Shown: positions 52,723-62,758 of the stretch, one piece after another
How positions within the stretch are numbered: the first letter of the stretch is position 1
Layout: each line of letters begins with the position of its first letter
Assembly: GCA_030737835.1 (NCBI GenBank)
Contig: JAUJYN010000017.1
Coordinates: 372,001 to 436,000, forward strand
Source: Acorus gramineus
Lineage: Eukaryota > Streptophyta > Magnoliopsida > Acorales > Acoraceae
Length of the DNA: 64,000 bases
Direction: 5' to 3'
The notes under the pieces: model-generated
Told to the model about the DNA's origin: nothing
What the model saw: the letters and a program-made list of their open reading frames with translations, nothing else
Databases searched by the model: none
Position numbers and translations under genes: made by a program

Positions 52723-55332
52723 TGTCACGCCCCAGAGCGACCGTCCCCGAGGCGCGGCAAGTGTATATATGATATCAGCAGTCTATACAGGAGGTCAATA
52801 ACATACCCTAATAACATCAAAATGACAACACAGACAACAATGAGGCTGACATAATATATACACGAATAGCGGAAGCTAAAAGACTGAATCTGTAATTCAA
52901 AAGACATATTACAGACCCGATACATAATCAACTGTCTTGTGAGAGCCAATATATACAACGACATCCAAATATAATACAAACGTGTGCCCAAGCACGGAAT
53001 ACAATACATACAATCAAAGGGGGATGCTGATGGCCTCTCACTCGCAGAACGTGACGCTGCTCCGCTACTGCTGATGTGGCTCGGGGAGCTCCTCCTTCAG
53101 ATCCGACTCAGATATAACTAGAGAAAAATATATGCGAGGGGTGAGCCACACGCTCAGTGAATAGCACAACCCATGCATCACAATTCATATTAATCTCAAA
53201 TAATTTATAGCCCCTAAGTGGCAGTAACTACACAATCTAGTGGGTCGTCTCATCGCCAACCCACTTTCCCTCCCCTCACCCTCACCCTTTCCGAGGGGTG
53301 ACATAGGCCTCTTGGGGCATACTAGACCGCTTTCCCACCCCTGGTCCACCCGGTAGCCCTTTCCCACCCTCGTAGCCTCGACCTAGTCCACTCCAACTAC
53401 CAGTACTGTCCGAACACATCGGAGGTACCGAACGGAAGCCCTCTGTCAGGTCAGCCATCACCGGGGAGTACCTACATCGGATCCAACCAACAAGGAGAAG
53501 ACAGTCTACTCACACGCATACGATCCTCATGGATCCGTCGACACCGATGGTAACGCTAAATAATGTCATGAATTCACAAGAATTCCTCCAGGGCGCATAA
53601 CTAAGATGCGGGGAGACACATATTATAACGACAAGTTATAATATTCACTAAGGCATGCTCACATTTGATTTAACTAAATTAAACTAGGTAGGAACATGCA
53701 CAGGTCGGGGCAAGGTGTCTAGGCATGCATAGGCCTCTAACATGATGTAAGGGTGCATATCCCTAGCATACAAAGTCTAAGGTGGCATGGATATATCATA
53801 TTTATCATGCATGCATAACTACACATTTATTACAAGCTAATATGTTATTATGGTGCCCCAGGGGAGGGCAATGCACGTCTACGTGCATCGAACGCCTCCC
53901 TACTGGGTTGGATTGTCCCACTCACCAATACCTGGGTCGTCGCGCGACCGCCCGTCAAGATCTACAAGACATGGTAATCAAAGTGGTGAGTAATTACACA
54001 AATACGTAAGAAATACGCTAGAAATACCATACACTCGGACAAGCATGCATACGGGTCCGCACGCATGCGAGTCCGAGTTCCCCGACATCCTCCCGAACCC
54101 ACGGCAGCCATGCGCACGGCCACCCGCACGCACACGCACGGGTGCGCACGCACGCACGCACCCCCGCGCCCCGGGCGCACTGCCGCGCCCTGCCCGCATG
54201 CCCAGGCGCGCTGCCGTGCCCTGCCCGCACGCCCAGACACGCTGCTGCGCGCGCGCTCGCTCGCACCGCGCATCCAGCCCCGGGTGCACCCGCCACACTG
54301 CGCCCCAGCGCAGAACCTAGCGCGCACAGCCGCACGCACCGCGCGCACTGCACCCCCAGCGCGCCCAACTGCGCGCCTGCACTGCATACGCGCGCAGACT
54401 CGTGCGCACGCGCGTGGATGACCCCGCACTAGCGCCCGAGCCCTTCCCACCTCCTCCCACATCCCTCCCACACCCCTAACACACACGCATACTATGCATA
54501 CACCATTTCACCTCTTAAACAACCATCTAAACAAGAAATAGGGAGGAGGAAAGCTTACCCAAGGCGAGGAAGGGAAGGGGAGGGAACTCGGGTGCCCTTC
54601 GCGCACTGAAACGCCGCCACCAAGACCACCACTACCAAGACCTCTTCTCAGCCCAAGAATGGATGAAAACAGAGGACAAAAGGTGCCATGAGAGGAGGTC
54701 AAACAAAGGGAAACACAAATCCAAGACCATGGAAAGGTAGATCGGGTCCTCACCTTCCTTTTCTTCTTCAATGGCTTTCCATTTCCACCCCTTCTACTAG
54801 GTCAAAAAGGGGAAACAAAGGAAGGGGAGATGAGCTTTTGGTGTGTGAGAGAGAGAGAAATGAAAAAGAAGAAGAACTATTGGTGGGCGTGGACTCACTT
54901 AGGCTCACACACACACCACACACACTCACACACTTAGAAAAATTTAGGTTTAGGTAAACTTTGACCTTAGTCAACCCATCCACACAAACAAAGAAAACCA
55001 ATTGACCAAGTCAAGGGTCAAACTTTACTTGGTCAAAGTCATCTTTGACTTGGTCAAGTCTCCCAATGACTTCTCGCTTGGTCAAAACCCGGATATGATT
55101 TGGAACTGCGAAATTCTGAACGTTACCGGAATTCAATGAAATTTTTGTGAGTGGCTTGAAATGGTACTAGGACACATAATGTGCAGTTAGATTTTCAATC
55201 AAAGTTCTCAAGCTTCTGATCATGGCTAAAAGTCCAAAATTTTAGCGGTTTCGATCGTAAAAAGAAAAAGTTGAAAAACTGCCAGAATGCTCCAATGGTG
55301 GCCAGAAGGCTAAAAGTGACACATATATAACA
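52723..55332 (-). mobile_element. Solo LTR of family A
   Basis: Minus-oriented, 2610 bp, TGTCACGCCCCAGAGCG at 52723 to CACATATATAACA at 55332, with perfect TSD CTATG (52718-52722 and 55333-55337). The uninterrupted target is seen near 29895-29910. W-box cluster with nine TTGACY hexamers at about 54961-55085; CpG-dense 54050-54430; mini-exon-like 53926-53961 preceded (reverse strand) by TTGTAG; one G-rich unit near 53265-53300. Confidence 0.9.
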
Positions 55333-56550
55333 CTATGACATGCTGGGATCATAATCCATGAAGACATTAGAACCTAATTTTGCTTCTACAAGCCCTAAAT
55401 AAATTATTTCCAGAAGCAGGTCGATTCCTACGCGAATCTGGACAGGCCATGCAAAACAGGTTCTAACTTACACCACAGATATCATAATGACCCTAAATTT
55501 CATATATGACAACTAGACACATAGATGATCATATCATATGAAGACATAATCCTAAAAATGTGCCTCTAAATACTAGATTCACTGAGATCTTTAAAATGCA
55601 GAGTGCTGCCTTACCAAAACAGGGGGAGGGAAATGGGGAGATGCGTTCTCGACACACCCACAACCACCTCAACCACCACCACCACTACCACCACCTCATC
55701 AGCATCTCCTCAAGCCCTTCATGGCAAAAAAAAACAGGGGTGGAAAGGGCATGAGAAGGGGATAGAGAGAAGAGAAACAACAACAACAACAACAACAACT
55801 ACAACACATACTCACCCTTTCTCCCCCTTTCTCACTCTTTCTTGAGCTTCTTCTTCATCCTTTCCTCCATTAACAACGCACACACAACCAGAAAAACAGA
55901 GAGGGAGAGGGAGACGAGAGTGAGAGAGAGTGAGAGGTTTGCACAAAAAGGGGGGCTTTAAATGGAATTAAAGTGAGTTGGTGGGGGGGGGGGGGGGACA
56001 AGACCAAATCGTCCCTGACCAGAAATTCTGGACGGGCTTCACTAGAACAGCCATAACTTCCACGATATAGCTCCGAATTGCACAATTAAAAATCCTTTGG
56101 AAAGCCAAGAAGATTATCTACAACTTTCATGTTTATGCCAAGATCAAATAATCCCTCCAGCTATTCCAAAATGAGAGATAAACATTGAACAGGGCTGCTG
56201 CCAGAATTTTCTCATCCCCGGGTATACTTGGAAAAATACCCATAACTTTTACTACATGAATCCAGTTGATCTAATTCCACTTTTGTATGAAAGCTAACTC
56301 AAAACTGAGCATCTCATGATAAAATCATATTTAAACCTCTTCATCTTGGATTTTAACAAAATTAAATCCAAATACCAAATAGGAAATACATAACTTTTAG
56401 GAGAAAAATTATGTAGCCAAATTTTCAATCAGAGTACTCTAACTCCTACAGGTGGCTAAAAGCCAAAATTTTAGTGACTCCGATCGAAAAAGAAAAGGCC
56501 CTAAATGACCCAGATGTGACCAAGGCTTAACTGAAATGGCTCCAAATGAC
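55333..56550 (-). repeat. Minus-oriented family B LTR, right part with U3
   Basis: Continues 51479-52722 after the solo LTR. It includes CAA and CA microsatellites (55780-55800, 55870s), a G-run at 55984-55997 and a U3 (56030-56550) almost the same as that of the inner solo LTR at 28440-28887. It stops at CCAAATGACAC, about 12 bp short of the expected CAGGCATAACA end. Confidence 0.75.
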
Positions 56551-56811
56551 ACTGAATGTATGAATATATATGTTTTTGGTGGTATGCATGAAGTGTGTAA
56601 GAAGTATATATATATATGCATTTTTAAAATAGGCATGTTTGTTTGTGTATGAAAAATGATCACAGTGGGAGTGTTATAAGCATGCTATTTCATAGTCGAT
56701 AGAATGTTTTAACATTCTTGCATAGTGGGTTTGCCTATATAGGTATGGTTGTTGTTTTAGTACAAGAGCTGGTGGTGGGTTTGCATATGCATGAGTTTTT
56801 AGTGGAGTGAT
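56551..56811. other. AT-rich DNA with no recognised feature
   Basis: 261 bp with TATATATATATA-like repeats, between the truncated B LTR and element E3. No gene or repeat family recognised. Confidence 0.6.
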
Positions 56812-57061
56812 TGTTATATATGTGTCACTTTTAACCTTCTGGTAACACTTGGACCATTCTGGCAGTTTTTTTGGTTTTTTTCGTTTTTCGATCGGAACCG
56901 CTAAAATTTCAGGCTATTAGCTATCGCCCTGAGATTGAGGGCTCCGATTGAAAATGTAACTGCATATTATGTGCCCTGGTGCCATTCCAAGCTTCTCACG
57001 AAAATTTCGTCGAATTCCGGTAATGTTTCATAATTTTGCAGTTCCGGGGCGTATCCGGGTT

Positions 57062-57164
57062 TTGACCGAGCGAGAAGTCATTGGGAGAGTTGACTTGGTC
57101 AAAGTGGGCCCATGACTTGTCAACCCCTTTTGTTTTTATTTGTGGTTGAGTTGACCCAAGTCAA
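57062..57164 (+). promoter_or_regulatory. W-box cluster in the E3 U3
   Basis: Five TTGACY hexamers, at 57062, 57090, 57097 (reverse), 57151 and 57159 (reverse), ending about 75 bp upstream of the TATA box. Confidence 0.5.
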
Positions 57165-57237
57165 AACTCACTTAAACCCTCACTAATCCTTTCTTAGCCC
57201 TAATTAAACCTAGTTAGGCTAATCTAAGTGAGAGGAT

Positions 57238-57249
57238 TATATATATAAG
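57238..57249 (+). promoter_or_regulatory. TATA box of the E3 5' LTR
   Basis: TTATATATATAA. The conserved CTATTCATCATCTTCTCC lies about 25-40 bp downstream, so transcription probably starts near 57275. Confidence 0.65.
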
Positions 57250-57574
57250 TGAGCAAAAAGTTGCCCTCCACTATTCATCATCTTCTCCATTGGTTTTTCT
57301 CTCTCCCCCTCTCTCTTTTTCTTGATTTTAAGCCACCTAGAGTGCTTGAAACTCAAAACTCAAAGAATAGAAAGGTTAGATCTCATCCCGATCTATCTAT
57401 GGGTGGTCTCGGATTCGAGTTCCGACGAGTTTGACCCCCTCTTACCCCCTCTTTTCTCCTCTCATTTTCAGCCCCTTGGAGGGTGGAAAGAGTTCTGGGT
57501 GGTGGAAGGCATTGGGGAAGTGTTTCGGTGTCCGAAGAGCCCCCGGTTTCCTTCCCTTCCTTTCCTCTCCTAGG

Positions 57575-58324
57575 GTAAGCCTTCTCTCCCTTCTTTTCCA
57601 TGTTTAGATGCTTGTTTAGGTGGTGTTTTGGGTGCTGGTGGCTGTGGGTTGTGGTTGGTGGCTGTTGGAGGCCATTGGTGGCCGGAGAGGGGTGGTAGAG
57701 TGGCTCGGGCAGGAAGGCAGGGCAGTGCAGGCAGCGCAGGCTGAGCGTTGTGGGGCGTGCACACGCGCGTGCGCGCGGGTGTGTGCTCGGGTGAAGCTGG
57801 AGGGCGTGCTGGGCGTGTGTGATGGGCGATGGGCGCAGGTGCTGGGCGCTGGGGTGCTGCGCGCTGGGCGCTGGGAGTTGGGTGCGGGTGCTGCGCGCAG
57901 GGCGTCGGGCGGGTGCGCGTGCGGGGCGCTGCGCTGGGGCGCAGTGCGCGCGGGTGCACCCGGGGCTAGGTGAGCAGTGGTGCGCGCGGGGCGAGGCGAT
58001 GGGGCACAGGGTGTGCGGGTGTGCACGCGGGTTGCTGCGCTGGGGCGCAGTGAGCACGCAGTGCACCCGGGAGGTCTCGACAGGGTGTCCGGGCGTGCGG
58101 ACTGGGCTCAGCAGGGCGTCTGGGGGCTCGGGCCGGGGCTTGGCTGTGCGCCCGGGGCGGGGGGCCGTGCGTGCGGCTGCCCGGGGGGTTCGGGAATGAG
58201 TTGGGGTGCTCGGGCTCGCGTGCGTACAGGCCGTATGTACGCTTGTCCGAGTGTTGTGTATTTTAAAGTATTTTTGGATTTATTTGTGGATTTTACTCAC
58301 CGAATTGATTACCCTATTTTGCAG
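57575..58324 (+). other. Candidate leader intron in the E3 5' LTR
   Basis: CCTAGG|GTAAGC at the left and ACCCTATTTTGCAG at the right enclose 750 bp including the CpG-dense stretch. It is the E3 counterpart of 7959-8556. Confidence 0.45.
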
Positions 58325-58360
58325 ATCTTGACGGACGGTCGCGCGACGACCCGACTATCG
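58325..58360 (+). other. Candidate 36-nt mini-exon in the E3 5' LTR
   Basis: Starts ATCTTGACGG, ends CGACTATCG, and is followed by GTGAGTGGG. About 26 nt upstream of the acceptor is ACTCACCG, complementary to CGGTGAGT at the donor. Confidence 0.5.
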
Positions 58361-59124
58361 GTGAGTGGGACAATCCAACCCAGTAGGGAGGCGTACTACT
58401 CACTTGGGAGTGTATTCCCTCCCCTGGGGCACCATGGATTTATATTAACCTGTTGTAATGTGTAATCCATGCAAGCATGATAAAATGTAGTATGCATGCT
58501 ACCCTAGACTTTGTATGTTAGGGACTTGCACCCTTAGGATATGTGTAAGAGCCATGCATCCTGTCACCTGTTCTCATGCTAGGAAGCCTCGGCCTATGCA
58601 TGCGTCCTACTAGTTTATTTTATTAAATTAAATGCTAGCTTATGTTTAATTGCATGCCTTAGATAATATTATAGGGAGGGGCCTTGCGAGGTCAACATTG
58701 AGACCCATGCTAGGGTACTCCGTGTTCCTTGTTTGGTTGTCGGGATGTCCTATATCGGGACCTCACGCTGCCCTCCCAAGGTTTCTTTCCCAATAATATT
58801 ATTTCCTGTTATTATTATTATTATTCATGTTCCCCGCATCCTGGTTATGCGCCCTGGAGGAATTCTGAAGAATTCATGGCATTAGAGTTGTTATGATGTG
58901 TTGTCTGCGGATCCGAGTGGATCATATGCGATGGATAGGCTGTTCTGTTCCCTTCGTTGGATCCGTGTAGAGACTACCCCGGCATTGGAAAGGCTGTCCC
59001 GTGCAGGGGCTCCCATCAGTAGGCACCTCCTGATTTAGGACGGACTGTGCTGAATGTGGGTTGGCCAAACGGCCTACGGTGTGGGGAGAGACTATCGGTA
59101 GACCAAGGGCGATCATCAGCCTAG

Positions 59125-59375
59125 TCAGTCCCAATATCCTATGTCACCTATTGAGGGGTGAGGGTGAGGGATGCGGTGGGCCGGCGATGTAGCGACCCAC
59201 TGGTTTGTAAGTCCCAATATCCTATGTCACCTATTGAGGGGTGAGGGTGAGGGTGTAGTGGGTTGGCGATAGCGACCTGCTGGATTTGTGTAGTTAGTCC
59301 CAATATCCTATGTCACCTATTGAGGGGTGAGGGTGAGGGTGTAGTGGGTTGGCGATAGCGACCCACTGGCCTGTA
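59125..59375 (+). repeat. Minisatellite in the E3 5' LTR, three units
   Basis: Three units with AGTCCCAATATCCTATGTCA, then GAGGGGTGAGGGTGAGGG and a GGGTTGGCGAT...CGACC[C/T]GCTGG-like tail. Each has four or more runs of three G within about 25 bases, fitting a G-quadruplex pattern. Confidence 0.8.
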
Positions 59376-59902
59376 TAGCTGTTGCCATTTTGTGGCTTTT
59401 AATAATGTGATTGTGGGTTAATAATATCTGGTTGTGGTTAATATAACTGTGATGCATGGGTTGTGCTGTTCACTGAGCGTGTGGCTCACCCCTCGCATAA
59501 TATTTTTCTCCAGTGTCATCTGAGTCGGATCTGGAGGAAGAGCTCCCCGAGGGACTTCATCAGTAGCGGAGTAGCGCCACGTATCAGAGGCTATCAGCAT
59601 CCCTTTTGCTTGTATGTATTATATTCCGTGCTTGGGCACGCGTTTGTATTGTATTTGGATGTCTTTGTATATATTGGCTCTCACAGGACAGTTGATTATG
59701 TATCGAGTCTGTAATATTTTTGGATTACAGATTCAGTCTTTTAGCTTCCGCATTTGGTGTATATATCATGTCAGCCCTGCTTTGTAGTCTGTGTTGTCAT
59801 TTTAGCTGTTGTGTGAGTATGTTATTGAACTCCTATTATACTGATATCATATATACACTTGCCGCGTCCCGGGGTCGGCCGGCCCTGGGGCGTGAAAAAA
59901 GT

Positions 59903-59914
59903 TGGTATCAGAGC
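59903..59914 (+). promoter_or_regulatory. Primer binding site (E3)
   Basis: TGGTATCAGAGC, tRNA-iMet type, a few bases after the LTR end at 59897. Confidence 0.9.
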
Positions 59915-60016
59915 CTGGTCCTGTCAGAGCCAATGGTCTTCTTTTCGTAGAGATGAGTCCTAGGATTTCTATATGAGTATTCTGATCCTAGTGTCTGGTT
60001 TTCTTAGGTTGCTGAT

Positions 60017-61257
60017 ATGCCTCCTCGTAGAGGACGGCGCAGACATGGTCCCTCTCGACCTTTGGAGGTTTTCGGACCTACTAGAGGCGAGGATGCTACT
60101 GGAGAGTCCATGGCTCCAGGATCGGCGCAGGAGCCTCCCGCATGGGAACGTGCGTTCGCTCGGATAGCGGATTTGGTGCAGACTCAGACCAAGGCACTGG
60201 AGGCCCAGACCAGAGTGTTGGTAGAGCAGGCGCGGGAGATCCAGGAGCTGAGGGCGGCCCGTGATGCAGTTCCACAGGTCCCCTTGGTGGCAGATCCGCC
60301 TGTGGTACCCGAAGTACCCCCAATCCCCGTGGTGATTCCGGCGGTGAGAGTTCAGGATCCCCTGGCGAGGGAGGTGGAGCTGGAGGCTGCAGTGCGGGTG
60401 CAGCAGAGTGGCCTCGCAGCCTTTCTGAAGCTCCACCCTCCCGAGTTCTATGGCCAGACGGCGGATCCTCTTGCTCCAGAGCGATGGTTGATGGAGGTGG
60501 ATACGATCTTCTCGACTATGCATTGCACGGATCGCCAGCGAGTCTCCCTTGCCACCTTCATGCTGAAGGGTAGCGCTGCCGACTGGTGGGCTACCCGAGT
60601 GGTGGACATCCCCGAGGGATTGGAGCAGCTTTCATGGGCGGGATTCCGGAGGTATTTCCTGGAGGAGTACTTCCCGTTCTCGGCGCGGCAGATCGTGATG
60701 CAGGAGTTTGAGCGGTTGACGCAGGGCTCTATGTCTGTCACCGACTACTCCACGCGCTTCACGAGGCTATCTAGATTCGCTCCAGCCTTAATGATGGACG
60801 AAGAGACGTGGTGCGCCGTTTCGAGCTTGGTCTCTGTAGCGCCATTCGGGTGCATGTCTCCTCCCAGGCTTTCTCGAGGTTCTCGGACTTGGTGTCTCGG
60901 GCGAAGACAGTCGAGCGAGACCTCGGGATCCTCGTGAGGGTTCCGACCCCATCTGCAGATCAGAGTCCTCCTAGGAGCCAGGACCAGGGACAGCGCAAGA
61001 AGAAGAGGCCCCGCTTTGATCAGTTAGCGGCTGCCTCTCCTCCAGCAGATGCGGTGCCAGTGTGGGATCCATCACCCATTGCGGAAGTGCCAATCCAGTC
61101 GTGGCGGCCAGAGACGCGGCGCTGTTACCATTGTCAGCGCATCGGGCATATCTCGTATAATTGCCCAGATGCTGGCCGACCCCGCGTGCAGCCTCAGCGT
61201 CAGCAGCCAGTGCAGCCAGCGAGGCGTGCCCCTGCTCCTCAGCCGCAATTTGTTTAG
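60017..61257 (+). pseudogene. gag: gag of E3, frameshifted
   Basis: ATG at 60017 (MPPRRGRRRHGPSRPLEVFG). The first frame covers the coiled coil (IADLVQTQTKALEAQTRVL) and most of the capsid domain (DWWATRVVDIPEGLEQLSW). A 1-nt deletion near 60812 (TGGTGCGCCG against CGGTGCCGCCG) shifts the frame. The second frame (60808-61257) carries FELGL, KKKRPRF and the zinc knuckle CYHCQRIGHISYNC at about 61123-61164. It ends at TAG 61255-61257, where the other copies have CAG. The Gln-rich stretch is shorter than in E2. Confidence 0.85.
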
Positions 61258-61314
61258 GGCAGAGTTGCAGCTCTTTCGACCGAGGAGGCGCAGGTTCCGG
61301 GTGTCATGGTTCAA

Positions 61315-62105
61315 GGTAATGTTTGTTTCCCTAGCTCCCTATAAATATATGTGTGTTGGTTGCTGTTATGCATGTGTGTAATATCTCGATGAGCGGGTAT
61401 CGAAAGTGGTTGTTTGAGTTGTGGAGGCCGGGTTGTTGCCGTCTTGGCAGAATGCTCCCATCCGTAGGTACCACCGATGCAGTCGGAGGGGTACTGATCG
61501 TGGGAGTATACCAGGTAGAGGGTACCCGGAAGAAGACTAAGGAATGATGTCGCGAGCGTGGAATCATTCTCCCTTTCATCGGATCCGTGTAGGGACTCCT
61601 CAGCGTTAGAGAGGCCTTCCTGACAGAGGGCTCCCATCAGTAGGCACCTCCTGATTTGGGTTCGGACTGTGCTGAATTGTGGGAGCGGACCAGGCGGCCT
61701 ACGGTGTGGAGGAGAGGCTACCGGTGGACCAGGGGTGTAGAGCAGTCTAAGTCTCTCCCAAAGTCCCAATATGTCTCCTGAAGGGAGTGAGGGTGTGGAT
61801 GAGGCGAAGACGCGTCACCTCGTGACCAATTGTTGTTCGACCGTTCCCAAGGATGTTGGGTCCGGTCTTGAGATGGATGTTGAAGGATATCGGTGGGTGA
61901 TTATCTAGATGTAGATGATCAAGTGCGGTTGGTGGTGTTCTTTAAGAGTGATGTCTTCTTCTAGTGTTCCTTTTCTGGTTTAAGGGGCCGTGTGAGGTCA
62001 GCGTTGAGACCCGGGCTAGGGTACTTCGTGTTCCTTGTTTGGTTGTCGGGGTATCCTATATCGGGACCTCATGGTGCCCTCCCGAGGTTTCTTTTCCCAG
62101 TCAAG
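61315..62105 (+). repeat. LTR-derived spacer (E3)
   Basis: From CAAGGTAATG after gag, a better donor match than in E1 and E2, to TTCTTTTCCCAG near 62100. It has the same B-LTR-like and A-LTR-like modules in the same order. Confidence 0.7.
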
Positions 62106-62179
62106 GAATACCCTGGAAGCATCAGCTGATGGTGGTTTAAGTGCGAGATTTGGTTGGAGCGGATGGTTTTCTGGGCCAC

Positions 62180-62711
62180 GTGATTTCCGGCAAGGGCATA
62201 TCTGTGGACCCGGTCAAGTTGCTCGCTGTGTCAAATTGGCGTCGACCGTCGAACCCTGCAGAGATTCGAGCTTCCTGGGCCTGGCGGGTTATTGCGGGAG
62301 GTCTGTCGAGGGTTTCTTGAGGATAGCTGTACCTCCTAACCGCCTCGCTTGGAAGGATGTCCAGTTCGAATGTCCCCGTCTTGCGAGGAGAGCTTCCTGG
62401 AGTTTAAGCGAAGGCTCACCTCAGCGCCAGTTCTTACCCTTCCGTCTAGGAGGGGTGGGTTCGCAGGTTGCTCCAAAGCATCGCGGTTGGGTGTGAGTTG
62501 CGTCCAAGATCCTGCTCACGTCATCCCGTTCGAGCCGGACTTGTCATTCGTCGAGCAATTAATTTAGATCCTGGACCGCCGCGAGAAAGGGCTCCGCACC
62601 AAGACCGTCCAATTGGTCAAGGTGCGATGGCAGCACCGTTCCGGTGCCGAGGCCCCTTGAGAGCTCGAGGACGCCTTGCGTGACGCGTATCCGCATCTCT
62701 TCCCTTCCTAG
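62180..62711 (+). pseudogene. RT/RNase H boundary and integrase tail remnants (E3)
   Basis: 62180-62470 carries decayed SNWRRPSNPAEI, LAGYCGRSVEGFLRIAVPPN and EESFLEFKRRLTSAPVLTLP segments in shifting frames. The integrase tail at 62502-62711 reads DPAHVIPFEPDLSFVEQLI, then an in-frame TAG, RTKTVQLVKVRWQHRSGAEA, a TGA, and YPHLFPS with the expected final TAG 62709-62711. The join between the two remnants keeps about 30 extra bases compared with E1 and E2. Confidence 0.75.
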
Positions 62712-62745
62712 ATGTTTTTGTATTATTTTGAGGACAAAATTTCCT

Positions 62746-62758
62746 AAGGGGGGAAGAA
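62746..62758 (+). promoter_or_regulatory. Polypurine tract (E3)
   Basis: AAGGGGGGAAGAA directly before the TG of the 3' LTR at 62759. Confidence 0.9.

Larger units (their letters stand above)
56812..59897 (+). repeat. 5' LTR of E3
   Basis: 3086 bp. The end reads GGGGCGTGAAA rather than GTGACA, a single change in the terminal CA. Order: W-box cluster 57062-57164; TATA 57238-57249; donor GTAAGC with GT at 57575; CpG-dense 57740-58200; acceptor TTTTGCAG to 58324; mini-exon-like 58325-58360; donor GTGAGTGGG at 58361; CTTGCGAGG...CCCTCCCAAG module 58680-58785; GAATTC palindrome near 58860; three G-rich units 59125-59375. Confidence 0.9.
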
